DNA of 64,000 nt, taken from the NCBI GenBank assembly GCA_023150555.1, contig JAKLKQ010000004.1:24698-88697 (forward strand), in the 5' to 3' direction. The notes beneath the pieces were generated by a model. The model was not told the DNA's origin. It did not search any database and saw nothing but the letters and a program-made list of their open reading frames with translations. Positions 54,015 to 62,595 of this stretch are shown here, in pieces. This DNA is from Planctomycetota bacterium. Its GTDB lineage: Bacteria > Planctomycetota > SZUA-567 > H5-PLA8. The stretch's first letter is position 1. Every line of letters begins with the position of its first letter. The translations under genes and the position numbers were made by a program.

Positions 54015-54800
54015 ATGGCCAAGATGAGTCACGAAAAAGTTGCCGAGGTCCTTTGGATCACCGGCAACGTCGACCGCTCGATGGAGTCCGACCTCGGCCG
54101 GGCGCTGGAGCAGTACGTCAGGGACGTCCCGGCCGAAAGGCGCGTGATCGAGATGTCCGGCGTGCGTTACTTCGCCAGTTCTTCCGCCAAGATCCTCATC
54201 GCCATCGCCCAGGACCTTGAAGAGAAAGGCAACCGCCTGAAGGTGCTGGCCTCGCCGCCGGTCGCGCAGACGTTGAACCTGCTCGGCGCGAAATCCTGGC
54301 TCGACCTGGAAGTCTTCCGCCAGCCCAACAACAAGGACGAAGCCAAGGCCGCTGCCGTGCCGCCTCCCGCGCCCGCCGCCACGCCCGCTGCCCCTGTTGC
54401 CGCCGCCAACGACGAAGAAGAAGACGCCGGGAAGGACAACGGGCAGGCCAGCACGGCCGAAACGCTGAGGGCCAAGAAGTCGGGCTTCCAGACCGCGGTG
54501 GCCACGGCCCGTACGCGCCTTTCGGGCACGCGCGCGAAGGTCGAGGAGATCATCAACGCCGCCGCGCTGAACGCCGGAGAGCCGCTGGTGCCGCCCGACC
54601 AGGAACTGCCGCCGGAACTGGGCCTGCTGCGGCAGATGAAAGTGCTGGACAGCTGCACAATCCACTTCGCCGAGCCGCCCGAGGCGCTGACCTGCCGCGT
54701 GATCGAGCACCTGGGCGGGAACTGGATCCTGGCCGAGGCGCACAACACGCTGCGCGTGATAAACACCCAGCGCATCGCCTGGCTGGACATGCTCACCTAG
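54015..54800 (+). CDS. STAS-domain protein with extra C-terminal domain
   Basis: 261 residues. Residues 1 to about 105 form a STAS (anti-anti-sigma factor-like) domain: EVLWITGNVDRSME, ERRVIEMSGVRYFASSSAKILI, and VLASPPVAQTLNLLGA. The position of the usual DSSG phosphorylation loop reads SSSA, so phosphorylation may still be possible on Ser but the consensus is altered. After an Ala/Pro linker and coiled region a second small beta domain ends the protein (MKVLDSCTIHFAEPPEALTCRVIEHLGG), not recognised. It lies between two DAHP synthases. Confidence 0.7.
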   Translation: MAKMSHEKVAEVLWITGNVDRSMESDLGRALEQYVRDVPAERRVIEMSGVRYFASSSAKILIAIAQDLEEKGNRLKVLASPPVAQTLNLLGAKSWLDLEVFRQPNNKDEAKAAAVPPPAPAATPAAPVAAANDEEEDAGKDNGQASTAETLRAKKSGFQTAVATARTRLSGTRAKVEEIINAAALNAGEPLVPPDQELPPELGLLRQMKVLDSCTIHFAEPPEALTCRVIEHLGGNWILAEAHNTLRVINTQRIAWLDMLT

Positions 54801-54814
54801 GGCCTATTGCTCCC

Positions 54815-56053
54815 ATGCCCGCCGCATCGCCCTGGAAGGACGCCGTCGAGGCCGAGCGCGCAGGCCTTGTAGCCTTGCGGCAGCACTTTCACGCGCATCC
54901 CGAACTGAGCTTCGAGGAACACGAGACCAGCAAGCGCGTCGCGCGCGAGTTGGAGCCGCTCAAGGCGCTGGGCCTGCAGGTGCGCACGGGTTGGGCCAAG
55001 GGCACGGGCATCGTGGCCGTGCTGCGCGGTACGGCGCCGGGCGCGGACAGCAAAGAGGCGCGCACGGTGGCGCTGCGCGGCGACATGGACGCGTTGCCGG
55101 TGACCGAGGAGACCGGCCTGCCGTACGCCAGCACCGTTCCGGGCAAGATGCACGCCTGCGGGCACGACGGACACACCACGATGCTGCTGGGCGCGGCAAA
55201 GGTCCTGTGCAAGCACCGCGACCGCCTGAAGGGTAGCGTGGTCTTCTGCTTCCAGCCGGCCGAGGAGAGCGGCGGGGGCGGGCGCTTTATGGTCGACGAA
55301 GGGGCGCTCGACGACCCGAAGGTCGGCGCGGCCTTCGCGCTGCACGGTTTTCCGTCGCACAGACTCGGCACTGTGGCGGTGAAGCCCGGCGAGAGCCAGG
55401 CCGCCAGCGACAGCTTCCAGGTCACCGTGCACGGCATGGGCGGGCACGGAGCCGCGCCGCACAACACCATCGACCCGATCGTGGTCGCCGCGCGCATCAT
55501 CGAGGCGCTGCAGTCGGTGGTCAGCCGCGAGGTCAACCCCATCGAGTCCGCGGTGGTGACCATCGGCAAGATCAACGGCGGTTTCGCGCGCAACGTGATT
55601 CCGCCGAAGGTCGAGATGGAGGGCACCATCCGCAGCCTGAAGGAAGCCATCCGCCGGCGCGTGCACGAGGCCGTCAAGCGCACCGTCACGGGCATCGCCG
55701 CATCCGCGGGCGCCCGCGCCGAGATCCACGTCAACGACGGGTATCCGGTGGTCTACAACGACCCGGTGGCCAGCGCCTTTGTGCTCGACACCGCGCGCCA
55801 TGCCTTCGGGGCCGACCGCGCGGTCGAGCTGCCCGTGCCGTCGATGGGCGGCGAGGACTTCGCGTTCTTCCTGCAGAAGGTGCCGGGGGCGATGATCCGC
55901 CTGGGCGTGGCCACGGGCGAGAACTATCCCGGCCTGCACCACCCGAAGTACAATTTCCCCGACGAGGCGCTGCCGGTGGGCGTCGAGGTCTTCTGCCGCA
56001 TTGCCGAGCGCTACCTCTCCGAAGGTTTTCCCGGTGCGCAGCCAAAGCGGTAG
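54815..56053 (+). CDS. M20-family amidohydrolase (hippurate hydrolase-like)
   Basis: 412 residues, zinc peptidase family M20D. Metal-binding motifs are intact: RGDMDALP, KMHACGHDGHTTMLLGAAK, and FQPAEESGGGG. The dimerisation domain insert (VHGMGGHGAAPHNTIDPI) and PSMGGEDFAFFL end block are typical of N-acyl amino-acid hydrolases and IAA-amino acid hydrolases. It probably removes acyl groups from N-acyl amino acids or peptides. It starts 14 nt after the STAS gene; the second DAHP synthase follows 44 nt later. Confidence 0.92.
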   Translation: MPAASPWKDAVEAERAGLVALRQHFHAHPELSFEEHETSKRVARELEPLKALGLQVRTGWAKGTGIVAVLRGTAPGADSKEARTVALRGDMDALPVTEETGLPYASTVPGKMHACGHDGHTTMLLGAAKVLCKHRDRLKGSVVFCFQPAEESGGGGRFMVDEGALDDPKVGAAFALHGFPSHRLGTVAVKPGESQAASDSFQVTVHGMGGHGAAPHNTIDPIVVAARIIEALQSVVSREVNPIESAVVTIGKINGGFARNVIPPKVEMEGTIRSLKEAIRRRVHEAVKRTVTGIAASAGARAEIHVNDGYPVVYNDPVASAFVLDTARHAFGADRAVELPVPSMGGEDFAFFLQKVPGAMIRLGVATGENYPGLHHPKYNFPDEALPVGVEVFCRIAERYLSEGFPGAQPKR

Positions 56054-56097
56054 GAAAACGATCAACCGACGAAACGAATGGATAACGGAGCGGCGCG

Positions 56098-57153
56098 ATG
56101 ATTCTGGTTTTCAGGCCCGGGTGCAGCAAGGACGAAGTCGCCGAGGCGGAGCAGCAGCTGCGCGGCCTGGGCTTCCAGCCGCATACGCTCTACGGCGTCG
56201 AACGCACCGTCATCGCCGCCATCGGCGACGACCGCGTGACGACGAAGGAACACCTCGAGACGTTCCCCGGTGTCGAGCGCGTGCTGCCGATCCTCGCGCC
56301 GTACAAGCTCGCCAGCAAGGAGATCCGCCCCGAGACCAGCGTCTTCGAGATCGGCGGCGCCGGTCCGGGCTGCCCCACGGTCAAGCCCACGAAGTCAAAG
56401 GTCCCCATCGGCGGCAAGAAGCTGGCCGTCATCGCCGGGCCGTGCTCGGTGGAAGGGCGCGAGCAGATCCTGGAGGTCGCGGCGGCGGTGAAGGACGCCG
56501 GCGCCTGCGCGCTGCGCGCCGGGGCCTTCAAACCGCGCACCAGCCCGTACCAGTTCCAGGGGCTAATGGAAGAAGGGCTCGAGTACCTCGCCGAGGCGCG
56601 CGAACGCACGGGCTTGCCCATCGTCACCGAGGTGCTGACGCCCACCGACGTGCACTTGGTCGCCAAGTACGCCGACTGCCTGCAGATCGGCACGCGCAAC
56701 ATGCAGAACTACCTGCTGCTGAAGGCCTGCGGCGAGGTCAAGACGCCGGTGCTGCTGAAGCGCGGCATGAGCGCGAAACTCGAAGAGTACCTGCTCGCCG
56801 CCGAGTACATCCTCACCAGCGGCAACCCCAACGTCTTCCTGTGCGAGCGCGGCATCCGCACCTTCGAGGAGCACGTCCGCAACACCTATGCGCTGACCAC
56901 CGTGCCCGCGCTGAAGGCCAAGACCCACCTGCCGGTGCTCGCCGACCCCAGCCACGGCACCGGCGTGCGCGCTTACGTCGCGCCGATGACGAAGGCCTCG
57001 GTCGCCTGCGGCGCCGACGGGCTGCTGCTGGAAGTGCACCCCGATCCGTCGAAGGCGCTCACCGACGGGCAGCAGACCATCAGCGTGAAGGAGTTCGCGC
57101 AGCTGATGAAGGAGCTGAAGCCGCTCGCCGAAGCCGTGGGCCGGACGATCTAG
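56098..57153 (+). CDS. aroF: DAHP synthase, second paralogue
   Basis: 351 residues with the same architecture as the protein at 52889: ferredoxin-like N-terminal domain ([21 protein letters not shown]) and the DAHP/KDO8P synthase barrel ([55 protein letters not shown]). The barrel halves of the two proteins are clearly related but the N-terminal domains differ strongly, suggesting different allosteric control. ATG at 56098 follows GGAG at 56085-56088. Confidence 0.95.
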   Translation: MILVFRPGCSKDEVAEAEQQLRGLGFQPHTLYGVERTVIAAIGDDRVTTKEHLETFPGVERVLPILAPYKLASKEIRPETSVFEIGGAGPGCPTVKPTKSKVPIGGKKLAVIAGPCSVEGREQILEVAAAVKDAGACALRAGAFKPRTSPYQFQGLMEEGLEYLAEARERTGLPIVTEVLTPTDVHLVAKYADCLQIGTRNMQNYLLLKACGEVKTPVLLKRGMSAKLEEYLLAAEYILTSGNPNVFLCERGIRTFEEHVRNTYALTTVPALKAKTHLPVLADPSHGTGVRAYVAPMTKASVACGADGLLLEVHPDPSKALTDGQQTISVKEFAQLMKELKPLAEAVGRTI

Positions 57154-57204
57154 CCGCGAGTAGTACCAGTATTTGATGGCTGGCGGCAATTTAATAGGTG
57201 AGTC

Positions 57205-58014
57205 ATGCGTGTTTCCCTGAATGCGCTGACGGATGCCGGCGCGCATGTCCTGTTCGATCCAGCAGCAATACCCGATCTGATCGCAAACCCGAGTCCCAAG
57301 GAATTTGAGAAGGTCAAAGCCGAAGCCGAAAAGGGAAACCTGATTTTTTATGACGCACATGGAGATGGCGGTGCAATATTTGAAATCGTATTGAACGAAG
57401 AAGCCAACCCACAAACCCTTAGGTATTCAATGCGTAAAGTTGAGGGTTTCTTGCGCGTCCCAAGTGGGAAATTGTGGGCTTGTGGCCAGGAGTTGCTCTA
57501 TATTGGATCGAAAGAAGGCCAACCAGAATCGTGGAAGCCCAAGTACGCACACATGGCCTCTGAGGTACAAATCGAACCTGGAAATTTTAGAGTCGAAGCG
57601 TGCGTGATTGATACTTCGGAAGAGAGACAAGAAATCAAGATTTCGGAGACTTTGTCGGCGGAGGAAAAGAACAAGGTCAAAAGGGCGGTTCAGGTTCAAA
57701 ACTATGGATGTCTTATCACCATCTTCTTGATAATCGGATTGTTCTGCGTACAGGCATTGCCTGCAGGGATTCACTACCTGGCCGTTTCCTCTTTATGTGC
57801 AGCAATTGCAGCTGTATGGGTGGTTGGCAGAAGGATGAAGGCTAGAATTGGCGCCCAGGAGGCCTTCAAGAAGGTCAGCGATATTGAGGCTTATTTTGAA
57901 TCACTTCCGAGTGCGGTGATCTGCCTTACGCCAATTGCCAAGGACGCGGACCTTTCGGACATGGCGGGAGTTGTATTGGATGAAGGTGGAGTAGAGCGAA
58001 CTCGAGGCGAATAA
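57205..58014 (+). CDS. AT-richer membrane-associated orphan
   Basis: 269 residues, ATG at 57205. It has an N-terminal soluble part (GNLIFYDAHGDGGAIFEIVL ... KVEGFLRVPSGKLWACG) and two central membrane helices (CLITIFLIIGLFCVQAL, YLAVSSLCAAIAAVWVVG), then a soluble C-terminus. GC content is far below that of the flanking DAHP synthase and metF genes and codon use differs, so it is probably a recent acquisition. It resembles some contact-system immunity or accessory proteins in layout only; the function is unknown. No mobility gene is adjacent. Confidence 0.6.
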   Translation: MRVSLNALTDAGAHVLFDPAAIPDLIANPSPKEFEKVKAEAEKGNLIFYDAHGDGGAIFEIVLNEEANPQTLRYSMRKVEGFLRVPSGKLWACGQELLYIGSKEGQPESWKPKYAHMASEVQIEPGNFRVEACVIDTSEERQEIKISETLSAEEKNKVKRAVQVQNYGCLITIFLIIGLFCVQALPAGIHYLAVSSLCAAIAAVWVVGRRMKARIGAQEAFKKVSDIEAYFESLPSAVICLTPIAKDADLSDMAGVVLDEGGVERTRGE

Positions 58015-58134
58015 GAGTATCAGGAGACAGCAAGGTAGTAATAGGGTGCATTAGGGTTGGTCAAATGCTTCGCCCGTAGCGTTCGCCGCCCCAATCGGAT
58101 ATCCTTGTCCTCCGAACGTGGCGGTGGATGCCCT

Positions 58135-59775
58135 ATGGCCAAACTCAAAGCCCAGCCTTCCGAACCGCCGCCTCCCGAACTGGCGCCCGAGAACAAGTTC
58201 AGCGACAAGCTGCGCGCGCCCGACAGCTTCACCGTCAGCTTCGAACTGGTGCCGGGCCGAGGCCCTCGCGGAAAGAACGTCGAGTGGATCCTCGACTTCG
58301 CCCAGCAGGTGGCGAAAAATCCCGGCCTGATCGACTGCCTCTCGCTGACCGACAACGTCGGCGGCAACGTGAAGATCAGCCCCGACGTGCTGGGGTACGA
58401 GCTGCGCGAGATGGGCATCGACGCGATGATTCATTTCTCGTGCAAGGACAAGAACCGCAACTTCATCGTCTCTCGCGCGCTGCAGCTCGAGCGCCTGGGC
58501 ATCCACAACATCCTCTGTCTGACCGGCGACGCGCCGATCGAAGGCTACAAGGGCCAGGCCAAGCCCACCTTCGACGTCGACAGCGTGGTGCTGTCCGACA
58601 TGCTCCGCGCGATGAACGAGGGCCTGCCCGACGAACGCACGCCCGGCGGGCGCACGCCGCCCACGCACTTCAACATCGGCGCCGTCGTCAGCCCGTTCAA
58701 GCGGCTCGAAGCGGAGCTGATGACGCAGTACTACAAGCTGCACCGCAAGGTGCGCTTCGGCGCGCAGTTCATCGTCTCGCAGCTGGGCTACGACAGCCGA
58801 AAGGTCGACGAGCTGGCGCGCTACATGCGCCTGCAGCCGGACCTGAAGGACGTGCCCCTGATGGGCAACGTCTACATCCTGACGAAGGGCGTCGCGCAGG
58901 CGATGCACAACAACTTCGTGCCCGGCTGCGTGGTGACGAAGGAACTGCTGGGGCGCTGCCAGGAATGGTCGCGCGACAAAGCCACCGGCAAGCGCCGCTT
59001 TCTGGAGATGGCCGCGCAGCAGGTTGCGATGCTGCGGGGGCTCGACTACCGCGGCGTGCACCTGGGCGGCTTCAACCTCAAGTTCGACGACGTGAAGTTC
59101 GTGATCGAGCTCAGCCGCGAGTTGGAAGAGGACTGGCGCACGTTCGTTCGCGAGGTCGCCTTCGCGCAGGAGAACGAGTTCTACTACTTCCAGCGCGACC
59201 CCGAGACCGGTCTGAACCTCGATGCGCCCGTCGACCGCTCCAAGACCGGCGCCGGCGGCCTGCACCTGGGCTTCCGCCTCACCGATGCGCTGCACCATCT
59301 GATCTTCGAGCCCGGCACCAAGACCTTCGCGGCGGTGCAGTCGGCCGCGCGCGAGATCGACAAGTCGCCCAGCCTGCGGCACCTGGTGGCCGTCGCCGAG
59401 AAGTACGCGAAGCAGGTCACCAACGACTGCCGCGAATGCGGCGACTGCTCGCTGCCCGACCTCGCGTTCCTCTGCCCCGAGAGCCAGTGCGGGAAATTCC
59501 TGCGCAACGGACCGTGCGGCGGCACCGCGCAGGGCCAGTGCGAGGTCCACCCCGAGGTCCCCTGCATTTACGTGCGCGCGTACGAGCGGCTCAAGGCGGT
59601 GGGCAAGGAAGAGTGGCTCAGGGACATGCCCCTGATCACGCGCGACTGGGCGTTGGACCACCAGAGTTCCTGGCTGAACTTCTACCTCGGGCGCGACCAC
59701 CAGCACGCGCCCACGCCCTGGCCCAAGCCCGAAGAGGAAGGCGGCGGCGCCGCCAAGCCCAAGCCGGCGCACTGA
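58135..59775 (+). CDS. metF: Methylenetetrahydrofolate reductase fused to a MetV-like zinc domain
   Basis: 546 residues, longer than MetF (about 300). The N-terminal part is the MTHFR barrel (SFTVSFELVPGRGPRGKNVEW, SLTDNVGGN, FSCKDKNRN, NILCLTGDAP) that reduces 5,10-methylene-THF to 5-methyl-THF. The C-terminal part has many Cys residues: CRECGDCSLPDLAFLCPESQCGKFLRNGPCGG, quoted in pieces as CRECGDCSLPDLAF and CGKFLRNGPCGG, matching the MTHFR-C (MetV) domain that in acetogens is a separate subunit. ATG at 58135 has GGTGG just upstream. The start may be earlier by a few codons. Confidence 0.9.
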   Translation: MAKLKAQPSEPPPPELAPENKFSDKLRAPDSFTVSFELVPGRGPRGKNVEWILDFAQQVAKNPGLIDCLSLTDNVGGNVKISPDVLGYELREMGIDAMIHFSCKDKNRNFIVSRALQLERLGIHNILCLTGDAPIEGYKGQAKPTFDVDSVVLSDMLRAMNEGLPDERTPGGRTPPTHFNIGAVVSPFKRLEAELMTQYYKLHRKVRFGAQFIVSQLGYDSRKVDELARYMRLQPDLKDVPLMGNVYILTKGVAQAMHNNFVPGCVVTKELLGRCQEWSRDKATGKRRFLEMAAQQVAMLRGLDYRGVHLGGFNLKFDDVKFVIELSRELEEDWRTFVREVAFAQENEFYYFQRDPETGLNLDAPVDRSKTGAGGLHLGFRLTDALHHLIFEPGTKTFAAVQSAAREIDKSPSLRHLVAVAEKYAKQVTNDCRECGDCSLPDLAFLCPESQCGKFLRNGPCGGTAQGQCEVHPEVPCIYVRAYERLKAVGKEEWLRDMPLITRDWALDHQSSWLNFYLGRDHQHAPTPWPKPEEEGGGAAKPKPAH

Positions 59776-60250
59776 ACTACTGGGGCAAGGGCGAGGGGTT
59801 AGGGGTCAGGGAAGGAACGCCTGCGGCGTACTTTTCTGGAACAGCCCGTTTACGCGAAGGTATTATCCAGGAAGAACGGTAAAGCCCCACCACACTCTAT
59901 ACCCTTACAAAACGCTTTGCGTATATACGAGGATCGCTTGTGCCGGCCGCTGCGCATCCGGCATGCAATTCGGACGCGTCGCCTTTACGCGGGAATTCCG
60001 GACCATTCCTGCACCGTGCATTCGAAATCCGGCTTTGAAAAACTTCCCTGTTGAACCGTCCTGCACAATGGGCACACTGGTTGCAGTAAGGACTTGTGAG
60101 ATCGATTTGAAACAGGCGGTGGCCGGATCCTTGTGCGAATTGCCACACTTCGCGCAGGTGCGTCGCGGAAAATGCCGAACCCTTGAGGAAGGAATTCCAC
60201 ATCCGGCGACACCTCGAGGTACGTCCTACTGGCGGGCAAAAGAAGGCCAC
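59776..60250. other. 475-nt intergenic region with short-period repeat and promoter
   Basis: Begins with a GGGGCAAGGGCGAGGGGTTAGG-like repeat (59782-59811) and contains a candidate sigma-54 promoter at 60070-60085. Otherwise no gene, terminator with T tract, or other structure is seen. Confidence 0.6.
60070..60085 (+). promoter_or_regulatory. Candidate sigma-54 (-24/-12) promoter
   Basis: GGGCACACTGGTTGCA matches the consensus TGGCACG-N4-TTGCW at 11 of 12 fixed positions except the first T and the G at position 7, with correct 16-nt length (GG and GC in the right register). It lies 165 nt before the gene at 60251, and a sigma-54 activator is encoded at 44148. Confidence 0.5.
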
Positions 60251-62044
60251 ATGCGCACGCGTGCAACTCGACGGACACCCTTGGGCTGGATCGGAGCGCT
60301 GCTCGGCGCGCTCTTCCTGTGTGCCGCCGCGCCCGCGCACGCCGACCTGATCCATCTCGTCAACGGCAAGGTTCTGCAGGGCGAGGTCGTCAGCGAAGAC
60401 GCCGACTTTGTCGTCGTGAAGGTCCCCTACGGCACCATCAAGATCCGCCGCGACCAGATCGAGCACATCGAGAAGCAGACCCAGGGCGAGTACCGCCTCG
60501 ACCTGGGCCAGAGTCTGCTGATCCAGAAACGCTTCGCCCAGGCGCTGGAGCAACTCGAGACGGCCTACGCTGAGGACAAGGAGACCGCCGGCGTCGCCGC
60601 GACGCTGAAGAACGCTTACGCCGACTACGCTGCGCACCTGCTCAAGAACCGGCGCCTCGAGGAAGCCGAGGCCATCTACAAGCGCCTCGAGAAACTCGCG
60701 CCGGATTCGCCCGCGGCCAAGGCCGGATTCGACCGCCTGGCGCAGGAACGCGCTTCGCTGGACGAACTCGTCGGCGCCGCCCGCAATTCCGGCGCGGGTG
60801 ACGACCCGCTGCGCGCGATCATGAACTACGAGAAGGCGCTAGCCTTCTCGCCCGACGCGATCAAGACGATCGGCCCGGAACTGGCTCGGACTCGGGCGCG
60901 CCTGGCCGAGGCGCTGTACCGCGCCGGGCGCTTCCAGAACGCCAGCATGGAGCTGGAGAAGGCTTTCGCGCTGGATCCGGCCCTGGCCGATTCGCTGGAG
61001 CGGCTCTATGCGGCGTCGGCGCTGTCTGCGGTGCTGCAGGAGCTGCAGGCCGGGCAGACGGACGACGCGCTGAAGCAGCTCGACCGCCTGATGGGCTTCG
61101 CGCCGGCCAACCGCCTGGCGCTGTACGTCGCCGGGCGCACGCAGGAAGCCCTGGGGCGCGCGGCCGAGGCCGGGGCGTACTTCGCGCGCGGCCTGAACGT
61201 CTCGGTGCGCAGTCCCACGAAGGATGAAGTCGCCGAGCTGCGCGGAAAGCTGGAGGAGGCGCTAAAGCTCCCCGCCGGCGGTCTGCAGATCCGCTTCGAG
61301 ATCGCGCCCGTCGACATGGCGATGTACGCCGAGTCGTCGGAGGGCGCGTTCAAGCAGGAAGCCAGCGAGCACTTCCAGATCTTCCATCACAACGACGGGC
61401 TGGCAAAGGAGGTCGAGGAGGTCCTGGAGGCGCACCGCACGCGCATCTGCACCGCCCTGGGCTTGAGCCCCGAGTGGACCTCCAAGGCGCGCGTGGTGCT
61501 GTACCGCACCCAGGAGGAATACTGCCAGGCCACGCAGCAGCCAGCCTGGACCGGGGGAACTTCGCGCTACCGGCAGGCCGGCGAAGGCGCGCGCATGGAG
61601 ATCCACAGCTGGCAGACTTCGCCGCGATTGCTGAAGTCGGTGCTGCCCCACGAGGTCACGCACCTGATCGTCAACTCGGTTCTGGGCGACGGCCGCCGCC
61701 TGCCGCGGGCGCTGCACGAAGGCTTTGCGGTGCTGATGGAGCCGTCCTTCCGCCACGGCTATTACCTCGACTTCCTGCGCCGGCGTATGCAGAGCGAGGA
61801 GTTCATCCCCGTGGCGGAGTTGCTCGAGATGGACCACTACCCGCCCGACCCGCAGTTCCTCTATGCCGAAGGCTACGCCCTGGTGGCCTGGCTGGCCGAG
61901 ACCCGCGGGCAGGACAAGGCCCTCGAGCTGGTCACGAAGGCCGAGCGGGAGCCTTCCGCCGAGAAACGACTCCTGGCGGCCAGCGGATACCCCAGCCTGG
62001 AGCGCCTCGAGGCGGCCTGGAAGACCTGGCTGGCGGAGCGCTGA
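60251..62044 (+). CDS. Exported TPR protein with a gluzincin-type metallopeptidase domain
   Basis: 597 residues. A signal peptide (LGWIGALLGALFLCAAAPAHA) precedes a small beta-barrel-like module (LIHLVNGKVLQGEVVSEDADFVVVKV, residues 31-77), then TPR repeats to about 330. The C-terminal domain carries HEVTH (467-471) in LPHEVTHLIVNSV and a downstream ALHEGFAVLME, the arrangement of peptidase-MA-like gluzincins. The substrate is unknown. The N-terminal module recurs in two other exported proteins here. A candidate sigma-54 promoter lies upstream. Confidence 0.75.
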   Translation: MRTRATRRTPLGWIGALLGALFLCAAAPAHADLIHLVNGKVLQGEVVSEDADFVVVKVPYGTIKIRRDQIEHIEKQTQGEYRLDLGQSLLIQKRFAQALEQLETAYAEDKETAGVAATLKNAYADYAAHLLKNRRLEEAEAIYKRLEKLAPDSPAAKAGFDRLAQERASLDELVGAARNSGAGDDPLRAIMNYEKALAFSPDAIKTIGPELARTRARLAEALYRAGRFQNASMELEKAFALDPALADSLERLYAASALSAVLQELQAGQTDDALKQLDRLMGFAPANRLALYVAGRTQEALGRAAEAGAYFARGLNVSVRSPTKDEVAELRGKLEEALKLPAGGLQIRFEIAPVDMAMYAESSEGAFKQEASEHFQIFHHNDGLAKEVEEVLEAHRTRICTALGLSPEWTSKARVVLYRTQEEYCQATQQPAWTGGTSRYRQAGEGARMEIHSWQTSPRLLKSVLPHEVTHLIVNSVLGDGRRLPRALHEGFAVLMEPSFRHGYYLDFLRRRMQSEEFIPVAELLEMDHYPPDPQFLYAEGYALVAWLAETRGQDKALELVTKAEREPSAEKRLLAASGYPSLERLEAAWKTWLAER

Positions 62045-62064
62045 AAAAGAGCCCCGTAGGGGGC

Positions 62065-62093
62065 TTGCAAGCGTCCGCCGTTCGCGCTATCCT
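62065..62093 (+). promoter_or_regulatory. Candidate promoter for the small zinc-ribbon membrane protein
   Basis: TTGCAA (62065-62070), 17-nt spacer, TATCCT (62088-62093), 52 nt before the ATG at 62145. It lies just after the previous stop codon. Confidence 0.4.
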
Positions 62094-62144
62094 TTGCCTG
62101 CTCACAAGTTGGAAGAGGGGTTACGTCTTTACGGAGGCGGCGGT

Positions 62145-62540
62145 ATGCCCATCAAACTCAAAGCGACCTGCAGCGAGTGCATGACCATGCACGTGGCCGA
62201 CCTGGAATACGACCAGGAAGACATCAAGTGCCCCGCCTGCGGCCACGCAATGCGGAATCTGCCCGAAGGGGAACTGAACGAGATCGAGACGGCGATCAAG
62301 AAGCAGAAGACGTACAACATCGTCGCCTTGATCGGCTTCTTTATCGCGCTGTTGTGCTTCGCCCTGTGGGTCCTGAACCAGAACCCGGACCTGTACAGCT
62401 TTGGGCGCAAGCTCCCGCCCGACTACCAGCCCGACGGAATGATGCGATCTGGCGTCATGTTCATTACCTGTGCGGGGCTCCTGGTGACGCTTGTCTTTGG
62501 CATATTGGGATCGTGGAAGCGCTACATCGTTGAATTCTGA
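62145..62540 (+). CDS. Small zinc-ribbon, two-helix membrane protein
   Basis: 131 residues, ATG at 62145 after GGAGG. CSECMTMHVAD and CPACGHAM form a zinc ribbon at the N-terminus, followed by two membrane helices (NIVALIGFFIALLCFALWVL and GVMFITCAGLLVTLVFGILG). Such small proteins are common and mostly uncharacterised; a zinc-dependent sensor or chaperone role is possible. A strong terminator follows, so it is monocistronic with its own promoter. Confidence 0.7.
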   Translation: MPIKLKATCSECMTMHVADLEYDQEDIKCPACGHAMRNLPEGELNEIETAIKKQKTYNIVALIGFFIALLCFALWVLNQNPDLYSFGRKLPPDYQPDGMMRSGVMFITCAGLLVTLVFGILGSWKRYIVEF

Positions 62541-62568
62541 ACAACCGCTTACGTTTTGTGTGTAACGA

Positions 62569-62595
62569 GGGCAGGCCCTGGGCCTGCCCTTTTTC
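62569..62595. terminator. Terminator at the convergent gene ends
   Basis: GGGCAGGCC / GGCCTGCCC stem with 3-nt loop and a T tract on the plus-strand side (TTTTT). It follows the small zinc-ribbon gene; the convergent partial gene ends at 62594, so its last bases overlap the T tract. Confidence 0.88.
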
